Origin: Pelagimonas sp.
GTDB taxonomy: Bacteria > Pseudomonadota > Alphaproteobacteria > Rhodobacterales > Rhodobacteraceae
Assembly: GCA_025210455.1 (NCBI GenBank)
Contig: JAOARQ010000038.1
Location: 1-59,722 of the forward strand
Reading direction: 5' to 3'
Length of the DNA stretch: 59,722 nt
The notes under the pieces are model-generated. The model saw only the letters and a list, made by a program, of their open reading frames with translations. It was not told the DNA's origin and ran no database searches. A program made the translations under genes and the position numbers. This document shows positions 1-9,404 of the stretch, one piece after another. Numbering within the stretch: position 1 is the stretch's first letter; each line of letters starts with the position of its first letter.

Positions 1-22
1 AGCCGTAGCGCACACAAAATGG

Positions 23-99
<77 letters not shown>

Positions 100-322
100 A
101 AATCCGCCAAAGCACCATCAATACAACACTCTTCGGCGAGCCTCGCCTGTTCGAGCATGGCGATCAAATTGCCCCGCATAAACAGGTAAACAGAAGGTGG
201 TTCTTGGGGTCTTGATCGTATAATACGACAACCCGATCCATCAGTTCGTGAAGTTCATCGCTCGCTCTGCTAGCCACACCTTCCTCAATCAGTGTTGCCA
301 CCAGATTGTCGATATATCTGCG

Positions 323-351
323 TGAACTGGCCCCTATTTCGACCGGACACC
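323..351. repeat. Left terminal inverted repeat of the IS
   Basis: This is the left end of the element. Its inner part CGACCGGACACC matches the reverse complement of the right end apart from one extra base. The outer part keeps TGA...C...GCCC at corresponding positions. Confidence 0.8.
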
Positions 352-390
352 TTGGCTTGACCAGGGAGGCTTAAGGATAGCCTTAAGCAG

Positions 391-774
391 ATGCTCATGT
401 CTGGGATTGAAATCATTACCGATGGCGGTCGCCGTCGTCGTTGGTTTGCGGCTGATAAGCTGCGGATTGTTGAAGAGACCATGTATGATGGGGAGAGAAT
501 CTCTGCTGTTGCGCGTCGCAATGGCTCGGCTCCCAATCTGCTGTATCGTTGGCGCAAACTCATGCTCGAAGGGGGAAGCGTCGCTGTGGCCGCAGATGAC
601 AGTGTCACCGAGAACAAGACGGTCCGTGATATGGAAGCCCGCATTCTGGAACTTGAACGCCAGCTCGGGCGTAAGACGATGGAAGTGGAGATCCTGAAGG
701 AAGCGCTGGACAAATCACGGGCAAAAAAAACGACCTTGCTTGCGCAGTCGTTGAAACGGGACGATTTGCCATGA
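391..774 (+). CDS. IS3-family transposase OrfA
   Basis: A 127-residue DNA-binding subunit of the IS transposase. The N-terminal half is a helix-turn-helix: RRRRWFAADKLRIVEET, then ISAVARRNGSAPNLLYRWRK. The C-terminal half is a leucine-zipper-like helix (MEARILELERQLGRKTMEVE) of the kind used for multimerisation. Length and layout match IS2-group OrfA. The stop overlaps the orfB ATG (ATGA at 771-774). An A8 run at 723-730 near the 3' end could allow a -1 ribosomal shift into the orfB frame. ATG codons at 391 and 397 are both possible starts. Confidence 0.88.
   Translation: MLMSGIEIITDGGRRRRWFAADKLRIVEETMYDGERISAVARRNGSAPNLLYRWRKLMLEGGSVAVAADDSVTENKTVRDMEARILELERQLGRKTMEVEILKEALDKSRAKKTTLLAQSLKRDDLP
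723..730 (+). other. Candidate -1 programmed frameshift site (A8)
   Basis: Eight consecutive A residues lie inside orfA. orfA is read in the frame of position 391 and orfB in the frame of 771, one step back. The orfB frame is open from 723 through 771, so a -1 slip here would give a continuous OrfAB fusion. Frameshifting on A-rich slippery tracts is how IS3-family elements normally make full-length transposase. Whether slipping happens here is inferred. Confidence 0.6.
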
Positions 775-1667
775 AGACCGTCTCTAGTGTTTTGGAGGTC
801 TCCCGTTCCAATCTGCATGACCGGTTGAACGGGAGCGCGAAACCGCGTCGGGGCTACCATAAAGCCCAAGACGCGGTGGTCCTGCCACGTATCCAGGCGT
901 TGGTGGCGAAGCGCCCGACCTATGGATACCGACGAATTACGGCCCTTCTGAATCGGCAGCTGCGTTCTGAGGGCCTTGCTGCGGTCAATCACAAGCGGGT
1001 CTACCGGATCATGGAGCGCAACAATTTGCTTCTCCAGTGATCCGGCTTTCATCGACCCGAGCGAAACCATGACGGCAAAGTCATCATGATGCGGTCAAAC
1101 CTGCGTTGGTGTTCTGATGGGCTGGAGTTCGCCTGCTGGAATGGCGACGTGATCCGCCTGGCTTTCCTCATCGATGCCCACGACCGGGAGATCATCTCGT
1201 GGCGGGCTGTGGCCAATGCCGGGATCAGCGGGTCGGATGTGCGCGACATGCTGCTGGAAGCTGTGGAGAGCAGGTTTGGCACACACCGCGCGCCAGAACA
1301 GGTTGAAGTTCTGACTGACAATGGCAGCGCCTACACGGCCAAAGAAACCCGCACCTTCGCACAACAATTGGGACTGAAATCCTGCTTCACGCCGGTCAAA
1401 AGCCCGCAATCCAACGGTATGTCAGAAGCCTTCGTGAAAACGCTCAAGCACGATTACGTTCGCGTAAACCCACTGCCTGCCGCCAAAACCGTGTTGTCAT
1501 TGATAGGAGACTGGATCGAAGACTATAACGAGAACCATCCACACAGCGGCCTGAAATGGAAATCGCCTCGCGAGTTCATTAGAGCTAAAACCGAAACCGC
1601 TTGGTGTCCGGTGAAACGAGGGCTGGATCACGGCGATACAGCGACGGAATATCATCAGGAAGCGTGA
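771..1667 (+). pseudogene. IS3-family transposase OrfB with an internal stop
   Basis: This is the DDE catalytic subunit. The N-terminal piece ends ...YRIMERNNLLLQ at an in-frame TGA (1038-1040). The same frame resumes at once through NLRWCSDGLEFAC, LIDAHDREIISW, LTDNGSAYTAKETR and SPQSNGMSEAFVKTLK, which carries the DDE residues and the IS2-like NLRWCSDG signature. No frameshift is needed, so one C-to-T change of a CGA codon would explain the stop. The piece 1086-1667 could still initiate on its own, but it would lack the N-terminal region. The frame has no stop inside the element: it runs through the right inverted repeat and ends about 37 bases into flanking DNA. Confidence 0.8.
1603..1630. 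repeat. Right terminal inverted repeat of the IS
   Basis: This is the right end of the element, starting GGTGTCCGGT and ending GGATCA. It is the partner of the repeat at 323-351. orfB codons run through it. Confidence 0.8.
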
Positions 1668-1941
1668 TGGGCCTTGGCACCAGCTGATCCCTTGTTGCCT
1701 GCAACGTTTTGAGTTCCTGATCATATGAATTGAGACGCTCAACAAATCCCCCCTTGCACCGATCGCCCAATTCGAACAGCAATTCGAACGACGTTGGCAA
1801 TCCCGTCTGCGCCGATGCATCCGTGCTAAAGGCGAACATGGCCCAGTTCTGGGTGGCCGCATCAACCGGATGGCGCGGCCTGCCCGACGAACGCACCGCA
1901 AGGGCCTCCTCTGCCGAGCCCCAAAGTCCAACTCGCGACAA

Positions 1942-2291
1942 ACGTTTAACAAGGCACAGTCCGCCAAGACCACTGGCTACGTTGTAGTCGAACTGGGGAA
2001 ACCGACGATCGGATCTTTGATCACGCCATCGTCATGCGAACCGCAGATGGCGTGATCCGGCCCTACGGCCCCAGAAACGTCAGCGTCATCGCATTCTCTC
2101 TATTCGGGATCGAAAACCTGCGTGACCTCATCAACATAGACTGGTCGCCCAGGACCCGACACCGCCGAGGCCCATGCCCGATGCTTATGCAAGATCAGAC
2201 TACATAGGCTGCTTGGAAAGTCCGTCGTATTGGTTGGAAGGGCCATAAGCATTGTTTCTGGCCCACAAAAACTACGCGTTCTTACAAACAC
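1942..2291. other. Non-coding or decayed stretch between the recombinase remnant and tmpB
   Basis: About 350 bases with no gene I can defend. A short open frame on the plus strand (about 2033-2209, containing RTADGVIRPYGPRNVSVIAF) has no start, signal or family resemblance that I recognise. It may be scrap from the same lost mobile element. No terminator with a T-run is seen for the minus-strand tmpB, whose transcript would enter this region. Confidence 0.4.
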
Positions 2292-4021
<1,730 letters not shown>

Positions 4022-4078
4022 CTAAGTCCTTCTGGCTGACAGCACGAACATTTGCCTTAGCTTTTGCGATAACGAGAC

Positions 4079-4093
4079 TATAATCAAATTATA
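4079..4093. promoter_or_regulatory. Palindrome TATAAT-CAA-ATTATA between tmpA and the LysR gene
   Basis: A perfect 15-bp dyad (6-bp arms, 3-bp centre) in the 104-bp divergent gap. Each arm also reads as a TATAAT -10 box on one strand. A LysR-type T-Nx-A operator that also governs both promoters would look like this. Function is inferred from position and symmetry. Confidence 0.5.
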
Positions 4094-4122
4094 AATATGG
4101 CCCCTATGAGGTGATATGGTTT

Positions 4123-4977
4123 ATGCATAGCCCGTCCTTTTCCTTGCCGCCGTTAGAGTGGATCCGCGCCTTTGAAGCTGCCGCACGTCTGGGCAGTTTC
4201 ACCGCAGCGGCAAGTGAAACCGGGTTGACCCAACCGGCGATAAGTCAGCGGATTGCGCAGCTCGAAACGCATTTGAACGCAAAACTGTTTGTGCGCGAGG
4301 CGCGTGCGATCACTCTGACTGTCGAAGGAGAGGCCTGGCTGCCCCATGTGCAGCTGGCGTTGCGGGGGTTAAGCGACAGTTCTGAAATGCTGTTTGCGCG
4401 GGGTCGGCGGCAGCTGACGCTTTCAGCAAGTCAATCGGTGATTTCGATGTGGCTGGCCCCGCGTTTGGCAGGGGCTGCTGCCGCGACAGGGGCGGCGATT
4501 TCGGTTCAGTCCTATATTTACGGCGGGCAAACCGCGACTATGGATAGCACCATACAGATCAGATATGGGGCAGGCGGGTGGCCGCATCACTATCAGATCC
4601 CACTTTTCAAAGAGGTGATTGCCCCTGTGTCCGGTACGTCTTTTACCAGTAAAGACTGGATGACACAGCCGCGCATTACCTGCACCGGGCCGCGCCCGGA
4701 CTGGACAGAGTTTGCAAAGCAGCACAGGATTCCGACAACACCAATCCCCCAAATTCGGGTCGACACCCAGCATGGCGCAATTGCCATTGCCAAATCGGGC
4801 CATGGTGTTGCTCTTGGATCGCTTCCGCTTTGTTCAGGGGAACTGCGAACTGGCGCTTTGGTGCAATTGGGGCAAAATGTTTTGGAACCCAGCGAAACCT
4901 ACTGGCTTCTTGCCTCGCGGGAGGCGATCGGGCGGCGCCAGTGGGATGCCCTGGCAGAGCAGCTTGTTGGACATTGA
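4123..4977 (+). CDS. LysR-type transcriptional regulator (GcvA-like), probable tmpAB regulator
   Basis: A 284-residue LysR regulator. The winged helix is clear (WIRAFEAAARLGSFTAAA, then LTQPAISQRIAQLETHL), followed by a periplasmic-binding-protein-like effector domain. The opening PLEWIRAFEAAARLGSFTAAA and the paired glycines near the end resemble the GcvA/TrpI branch. An in-frame GTG at 4111 precedes the ATG at 4123. The ATG is chosen because GAGGTGA at 4108-4114 gives it a ribosome site at good spacing. Divergent transcription from tmpA makes regulation of tmpAB, possibly with a phosphonate or betaine as inducer, the simplest reading. Confidence 0.85.
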   Translation: MHSPSFSLPPLEWIRAFEAAARLGSFTAAASETGLTQPAISQRIAQLETHLNAKLFVREARAITLTVEGEAWLPHVQLALRGLSDSSEMLFARGRRQLTLSASQSVISMWLAPRLAGAAAATGAAISVQSYIYGGQTATMDSTIQIRYGAGGWPHHYQIPLFKEVIAPVSGTSFTSKDWMTQPRITCTGPRPDWTEFAKQHRIPTTPIPQIRVDTQHGAIAIAKSGHGVALGSLPLCSGELRTGALVQLGQNVLEPSETYWLLASREAIGRRQWDALAEQLVGH

Positions 4978-5483
4978 GAAACGTCTGATGCCCGTGAAAA
5001 CCGCGCCCACGCTTTGACTTTAAAACCTTGCCCGGCAGCGTCGCCTGTCTGTATCCCCAATACTGAGCCTTTGTGACACGCATGTAAGGCGCATGGCCTA
5101 TTTCAGAGATCAGACCGGATAGTGCCTTTGCCGGTCACAATTTGCCCGGTCATCTATTGGGGAAATCGACCTTTCCCGGGGGCCGGGGAACGTGCGCCGC
5201 GTTGGATTCGCTTTTTGGATCTATGCAACCTTAGCCTGCAAAGTGGCGGATTGATTTCGCCGCAGATTTTAAGAAGTCGGCAATTTGGCGGGGCTGAAAC
5301 AAAGTGTTTCCTGAAACCGCCTTTCGAAACGTCCCCTGAGCTACCCCAATCACCCGAACGGGTGATTGTTCGGAAAAGACGATCTTTTTTTAATTAGACC
5401 TATCGAGAAATCTTATGGTCCCCCGCCACAGGCTGGGGGCGCATTACATGTTTGCAGTCTGGGCGCACCAGCGGGAGGTCACA
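4978..5483. other. 506-bp intergenic region with one strong hairpin
   Basis: No gene is supported here. An open frame at 5122-5397 lacks a ribosome site and shows no recognisable features. A perfect hairpin (CAATCACCC, GAAC loop, GGGTGATTG) lies at 5347-5368, with a T7 run about 16 bases after it. That is far for a classical terminator, so it may be a leader structure of the VCBS gene. The region probably carries the promoter for that gene. Confidence 0.5.
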
Positions 5484-8400
5484 ATGGGTTATCGGGGTCG
5501 TGGGTATTGGAATTATCGTAATCAAGACAAAGTCGTAGATGTTTCGGACAGCAACTATGGCACCTATGTGCGCACCTGGCGTGGAGATGATCAGATCACC
5601 GGGTCTGACCACGGCGACTGGATCCGATCTGGCGCTGGGGACGACACCGTGGAGGGCGGTGGCGGCAATGATGTGATGTTTGGCGGACGCGGTCAGGATA
5701 CGGCGATCTTTTCCGGCTCTATTCTGGATTACAAAATCTATTCCTGCTTTGGCGGCCGCTGGACCTTTGTATCTGGCGATGATGGCTGTGATTTCCTGCA
5801 TCGGTTTGAAATTCTACAGTTCGACGATTTCACCTATAACCTGCGCGAAAACAACGATCCGCTTGCCGTGCTACGCGATGAGGATCTAAGCGCAGGCCAG
5901 GATGACACACTGGCCTTTCATGTTGATCTCTATGATCTGGATGGTGGCGCCATTTCCGTTGACGCGGTGACAGTTACCGGCGGCGGAAGCGTTTCGTTCC
6001 AGTCTTCAGGTGTTCAGGACGCGGCCTTGATGGGCACCAGCCAGGGGCTGGAGATCGCCTTTGATCCGGGCAACGCCTATGATTATCTCGCCGAGGGTGA
6101 AACCACCACCGAGACTGTGACTGTCACCGTCTCAGACGGGCAGGGCGGCACGCGGGTGATGAGCTATGACATCACCATTGAGGGTGCAAATGACGCGCCT
6201 GTGGCCACAGCGGTTAGCGTTGTCACGCAGGAGGATGAGCGCGCCGAATTGATCACCGCCGAATTCACTGATGTGGATAGCAGCGATGTGCACAGCTTTT
6301 CGATTGATACCTCGGGCACGCTTGGGGTGGTCACCAACAATGGCGATGGCACATTTGGGTATGACACCAATGGTCAGTTTGAACATCTGGCGGTGGGCGA
6401 AACCGCGACGGACAGCTTTACCTTTACCGTCGATGACGGCAACGGCGGAATGTCGACCGAGACCGTAACCATCACCATCTCAGGGGAAAATGACGGCCCG
6501 GTGGCCAATGCGATCAACACCAGCGCCGGAGAAGACGGCCCGGCTGTCGTGATCACCGCTGATTTCAGCGATGCGGATAGCAGCGATGCCCACAGCTTTA
6601 GCGTGGACACCACGGGCACCGTGGGCAGCGTGACCAACAATGGTGACGGCACTTTTGGCTATGATCCGAACGGTCAGTTTGAACATCTGGCGGTTGGTGA
6701 AACTGCGACAGATACCTTTAGCTATACCGTTGATGACGGCAACGGCGGCACTGCGACTGAAACTGTCACCGTTACCATCACGGGCGCAAATGATGCCCCG
6801 GTGATTGCGGCCAGCTCTTCCACTGCGGGTATCGCGCGTGCGGCAATTGATTTTGGTGATAATCTGGACGCGGGCGAGCTGCTGACGGTTTTTGATGGCG
6901 CTGCGGGCTCTGCGTCTTTGGCAACGGTCGGCGGGCAAGAGGCGCTGCGCGTCAGTGCGCAGGGGGTGACCCGCATACCGCATACCGAAATTGATCTGAT
7001 CAGTGCGGGTCAGTTGCAGGATGATGATGTCGTCGTGGTGAATATCACCAGCTTTAACACGCGCACCGGTGGAGATCAGGATGTGCTGATCGGGCTGACG
7101 GATGGGGTAAACCACCTGTCGATCTTTGCCGCTGACGGTGGTGGGCTGGGGTTCTTTGCTGACAGTGTGTTTGCTTCTGGTGAATACGGGGTTGGTTTCC
7201 CGGAAACGCCGCCCACGAATGATCGTACCACGTTTAGTCTGGGCCAGAATCTGGATAATTTTTCAGTGCGCTTGCAGATTGACGCGGCCAATGATCAGAT
7301 CACGCTTTTGGCGGGTGGTCCGGGCGCAACCAATATCATCGGCTCAGCCCCGCTGTCTGGCGATGCGGGCGAGTGGCTGGATCCGTCACTGGGGCTGAAG
7401 CTGACTGTGTCCAATGACGGTCGGAACGAAACCTTCTATTACAACAGCCTGGAATATGATGTCAGCGTCGCGTCGCGGGATGCGTCGGGGCAGATCGTCT
7501 TTGATGATGTGGATGTCTCGGATACCCACAGCGCATCGGTGACAAATGTGGCCCTGTCTGGCGAAGTGGGGGCCTTGCAGGCCGCAGATGTGACCAATCT
7601 GCTGAACCTGACCACCACTTCGACTGTTGCAGACAGCGGCGGCACCATCGACTGGAGTTTTGCCTCGGCTGGCACCACATTTGACTATCTGGCCGCCGGT
7701 GAAAGCCTGGAAATCGCCTATACGGTCACGGTTGATGATGGCAGCGGCGGCAGTGCGGATCAGGTGGTGACGATCACCGTGGAAGGCACTAATCAGGATC
7801 CTGTCGCCGGTGAGGTCTCGGCCTCGATCACCGAAGCGCCACAGACGGTTATGTCCGCAGGCATCGGTTCCTTCGTCGCGCCAAACCTTGGCCGTTGGTA
7901 CGTCTTCGACTTTGATACGGGCATCGCATCGTCGGTGCAGCGCGATGGCGGGGCGAATAAGTTCGCCCAACAGATTGCGGATCAATACCTGTCGGATGGC
8001 AATGGTATCATGGTTCAACCCAATCCCAACAACTCGGGCTGGGGGTTTGCCGGAACACTGTTCATTGATGGTGTGGAAAGCGCGATCCCTTCCAGCGATC
8101 TGATCGTGACCGATACAGATGGTGGGGCGATCAGCCTGTCCAACCCCCACTATGTGACCTTTGCGGATGCAAATAAGAACGTCGATAGCATCAAGATCGA
8201 GCTGGATAATCTGGATCTGGGCGGCGGCCGCACCATTGATGTGCGCGTGACAGCGGGGCCGTTCGACTACGAAGTCGGAGGCGTTACTGACAACCTCTAC
8301 ATTGATGGCGTCCAATTCCAGGCCGCCGAAAATCCAGCCCCAGCCGAAGTCATCGTGACAGCAGATGTTTCGGACGTAGACGGAGATACCTTTGTGTTTG

Positions 8401-8609
8401 AAATTGACGATACCTCAACCTGGGGGAATGTGGTCGACAATGGTGATGGCACCTTTACCTATTCAACCGGAGATGCCTTTGAACATCTCGCGGATGGGGA
8501 AACGGCCACCGACAGCTTTACCTATACCGTCTTTGACGAAGCGGGCGGGCAGGACAGCAATGTTGTCACGCTGATGATCTATGGTTCAGATGATCTGATC
8601 TTTGCCTGA
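5484..8609 (+). CDS. Secreted RTX/VCBS-repeat (cadherin-like) surface protein
   Basis: A 1041-residue acidic, Gly/Asp-rich protein. The ATG at 5484 follows GGGAGGTC closely and is preferred to the open frame from 5415. Near the N-terminus are RTX nonapeptides (GAGDDTVEGGGGNDVMFGG), which bind calcium in a beta-roll. Two nearly identical VCBS domains follow (FGYDxNGQFEHLAVGETATD with TVDDGNGG), then a third and a C-terminal fourth. Two segments, about 450-650 and 790-950, lie between them and match nothing I recognise. There is no Sec signal. The short C-terminus (DDLIFA) fits type I secretion, but no T1SS genes are in the window. Likely roles are adhesion, biofilm or S-layer-like coating. It is closed by a strong terminator. 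Confidence 0.8.
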   Translation: MGYRGRGYWNYRNQDKVVDVSDSNYGTYVRTWRGDDQITGSDHGDWIRSGAGDDTVEGGGGNDVMFGGRGQDTAIFSGSILDYKIYSCFGGRWTFVSGDDGCDFLHRFEILQFDDFTYNLRENNDPLAVLRDEDLSAGQDDTLAFHVDLYDLDGGAISVDAVTVTGGGSVSFQSSGVQDAALMGTSQGLEIAFDPGNAYDYLAEGETTTETVTVTVSDGQGGTRVMSYDITIEGANDAPVATAVSVVTQEDERAELITAEFTDVDSSDVHSFSIDTSGTLGVVTNNGDGTFGYDTNGQFEHLAVGETATDSFTFTVDDGNGGMSTETVTITISGENDGPVANAINTSAGEDGPAVVITADFSDADSSDAHSFSVDTTGTVGSVTNNGDGTFGYDPNGQFEHLAVGETATDTFSYTVDDGNGGTATETVTVTITGANDAPVIAASSSTAGIARAAIDFGDNLDAGELLTVFDGAAGSASLATVGGQEALRVSAQGVTRIPHTEIDLISAGQLQDDDVVVVNITSFNTRTGGDQDVLIGLTDGVNHLSIFAADGGGLGFFADSVFASGEYGVGFPETPPTNDRTTFSLGQNLDNFSVRLQIDAANDQITLLAGGPGATNIIGSAPLSGDAGEWLDPSLGLKLTVSNDGRNETFYYNSLEYDVSVASRDASGQIVFDDVDVSDTHSASVTNVALSGEVGALQAADVTNLLNLTTTSTVADSGGTIDWSFASAGTTFDYLAAGESLEIAYTVTVDDGSGGSADQVVTITVEGTNQDPVAGEVSASITEAPQTVMSAGIGSFVAPNLGRWYVFDFDTGIASSVQRDGGANKFAQQIADQYLSDGNGIMVQPNPNNSGWGFAGTLFIDGVESAIPSSDLIVTDTDGGAISLSNPHYVTFADANKNVDSIKIELDNLDLGGGRTIDVRVTAGPFDYEVGGVTDNLYIDGVQFQAAENPAPAEVIVTADVSDVDGDTFVFEIDDTSTWGNVVDNGDGTFTYSTGDAFEHLADGETATDSFTYTVFDEAGGQDSNVVTLMIYGSDDLIFA
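6196..6795 (+). repeat. Two tandem ~300-bp repeats encoding VCBS domains
   Basis: Two consecutive 100-residue units share most residues and long identical DNA blocks (for example the stretch encoding GQFEHLAVGETATD). Such repeats expand and contract by recombination. Exact edges are approximate. Confidence 0.7.
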
Positions 8610-8617
8610 TCCAGCGT

Positions 8618-8650
8618 GCTGTGCCCCCGGATGTCCCCCGGGGGCACAGC
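8618..8650 (+). terminator. 13-bp perfect hairpin after the VCBS gene
   Basis: GCTGTGCCCCCGG pairs perfectly with CCGGGGGCACAGC across a 7-nt loop, nine bases after the stop codon. There is no T-run, so it may act as a strong pause, a Rho-assisted terminator or a 3' end protector. Confidence 0.7.
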
Positions 8651-8753
8651 TGATACAAAGCAAGCGCTTTGTCAGATATAGCCGTCATGCAACTCTTTGC
8701 GTGATGGCATCATGGCCAAGAGGGATTGGAACCTTAGTGGGATGGGGGCCCAT

Positions 8754-9404
8754 ATGATGGAAGACACAGCCCAGATTGCCATCGTTGATGACCACAGCCT
8801 GTTTTTGCAGGGGCTGTCCCGTCTGCTTGAGGAATTCCCGCGGCCAAACACTGCCCGGGCCTATAAATCCGGGTTGGATCTGCTGAATGATCTGGATGCT
8901 GGCGTGCATTTTGATCTGATCATTGCTGACCTCGCCATGCGTCCGGTGAATGGCATTGCTCTGATCGCGGCGTTGACAGAACGCAACATGCGCGCGCCAG
9001 TGATCATCATTTCCGGTGCCGAAGATGCGACGACAAAATCCAATGCCGCGCGTGTGGGGGCCTTTGATTTCCTGCATAAATCCAGCAGTCAGGATCAATT
9101 GTTTCAGGCGATCCAATCCGCGCTGGAATCTGGCCCGCTGACCAAAGACATGTTGCGTCGCCGCAGTGGGCGCATGTCTGTCGATCATGATCGGGGCGAA
9201 CATATTCTGATCCCGAAACTTGCGCCGCAACAGGTGCGGGTGCTGCGGTTTCTGGCCGATGGGATGACCAATAAGGAAATTGGTCAGGTCATGTCGATCA
9301 GCGAAAATACTGTCAAATCCCACGTCAAAAGCATCTTCCGCGAACTTTCAGTTACATCCCGCACCGCAGCGGTTCGGCAGGGGCAAGAGCTGGGTTTGTT
9401 CTAA
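8754..9404 (+). CDS. LuxR/NarL-family response regulator
   Basis: A 216-residue two-domain regulator. The receiver keeps the acidic pair D12-D13 (IAIVDDHS), the phospho-acceptor D59 (FDLIIADLAM), a Ser in IISGAED and the Lys in FLHKSSS. A LuxR-type helix-turn-helix follows (VLRFLADGMTNKEIGQVMSIS, then VKSHVKSIFRELSV). Several upstream starts are open (8697 TTG, 8712, 8742). The ATG pair at 8754/8757 sits right before the receiver and follows GGGGG. It is convergent with the histidine kinase gene, overlapping by four bases, so the two are a probable cognate pair. The adjacent surface-protein gene is a possible target. Confidence 0.85.
   Translation: MMEDTAQIAIVDDHSLFLQGLSRLLEEFPRPNTARAYKSGLDLLNDLDAGVHFDLIIADLAMRPVNGIALIAALTERNMRAPVIIISGAEDATTKSNAARVGAFDFLHKSSSQDQLFQAIQSALESGPLTKDMLRRRSGRMSVDHDRGEHILIPKLAPQQVRVLRFLADGMTNKEIGQVMSISENTVKSHVKSIFRELSVTSRTAAVRQGQELGLF

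Larger units (their letters stand above)
323..1630. mobile_element. IS3-family (IS2-group) insertion sequence, about 1.3 kb
   Basis: The boundaries come from imperfect terminal inverted repeats beginning TGAACTGGCCC at 323 and ending GGGCTGGATCA at 1630. They share an exact ACCGGACACC core and agree at most positions with one single-base gap. Inside are two ORFs typical of the family: an orfA with a helix-turn-helix and leucine-zipper region, and an orfB with the IS2-type DDE domain. The 5-bp flanks are CTGCG on the left and CGGCG on the right, a target duplication with one mismatch. The element interrupts a recombinase-like gene. orfB has an in-frame stop, so this copy is probably not autonomous. 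Confidence 0.88.
164..1941 (-). pseudogene. Remnant of a serine-recombinase-like gene, split by an IS
   Basis: Two coding pieces on the minus strand flank the insertion sequence. The right piece reads ...KTLQATRDQLVPRP and then LPDDIPSLYR. The left piece reads RYIDNLVATLIEEGV and then ELHELMDRVVV. Removing the IS with one 5-bp target copy joins them in frame as SLYRRYIDNL. The order (coiled coil, P..LPxxIPxLYRR, then an amphipathic helix ending L(I/M)DRVVV) resembles the C-terminal part of large serine recombinases. Near the end the frame stops at 164-166, but a +1/-1 shifted frame continues as RGNLIAMLEQARLAEE and runs to the tRNA 3' end, so the C-terminus also looks frameshifted. No catalytic N-terminal domain is visible upstream. 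The family call rests on pattern memory and is moderate. Confidence 0.6.

Noticed and set aside
5122-5397. 91-codon open frame upstream of the VCBS gene
   Set aside because: No ribosome site and no recognisable composition. It also overlaps the hairpin at 5347-5368; better read as leader DNA.
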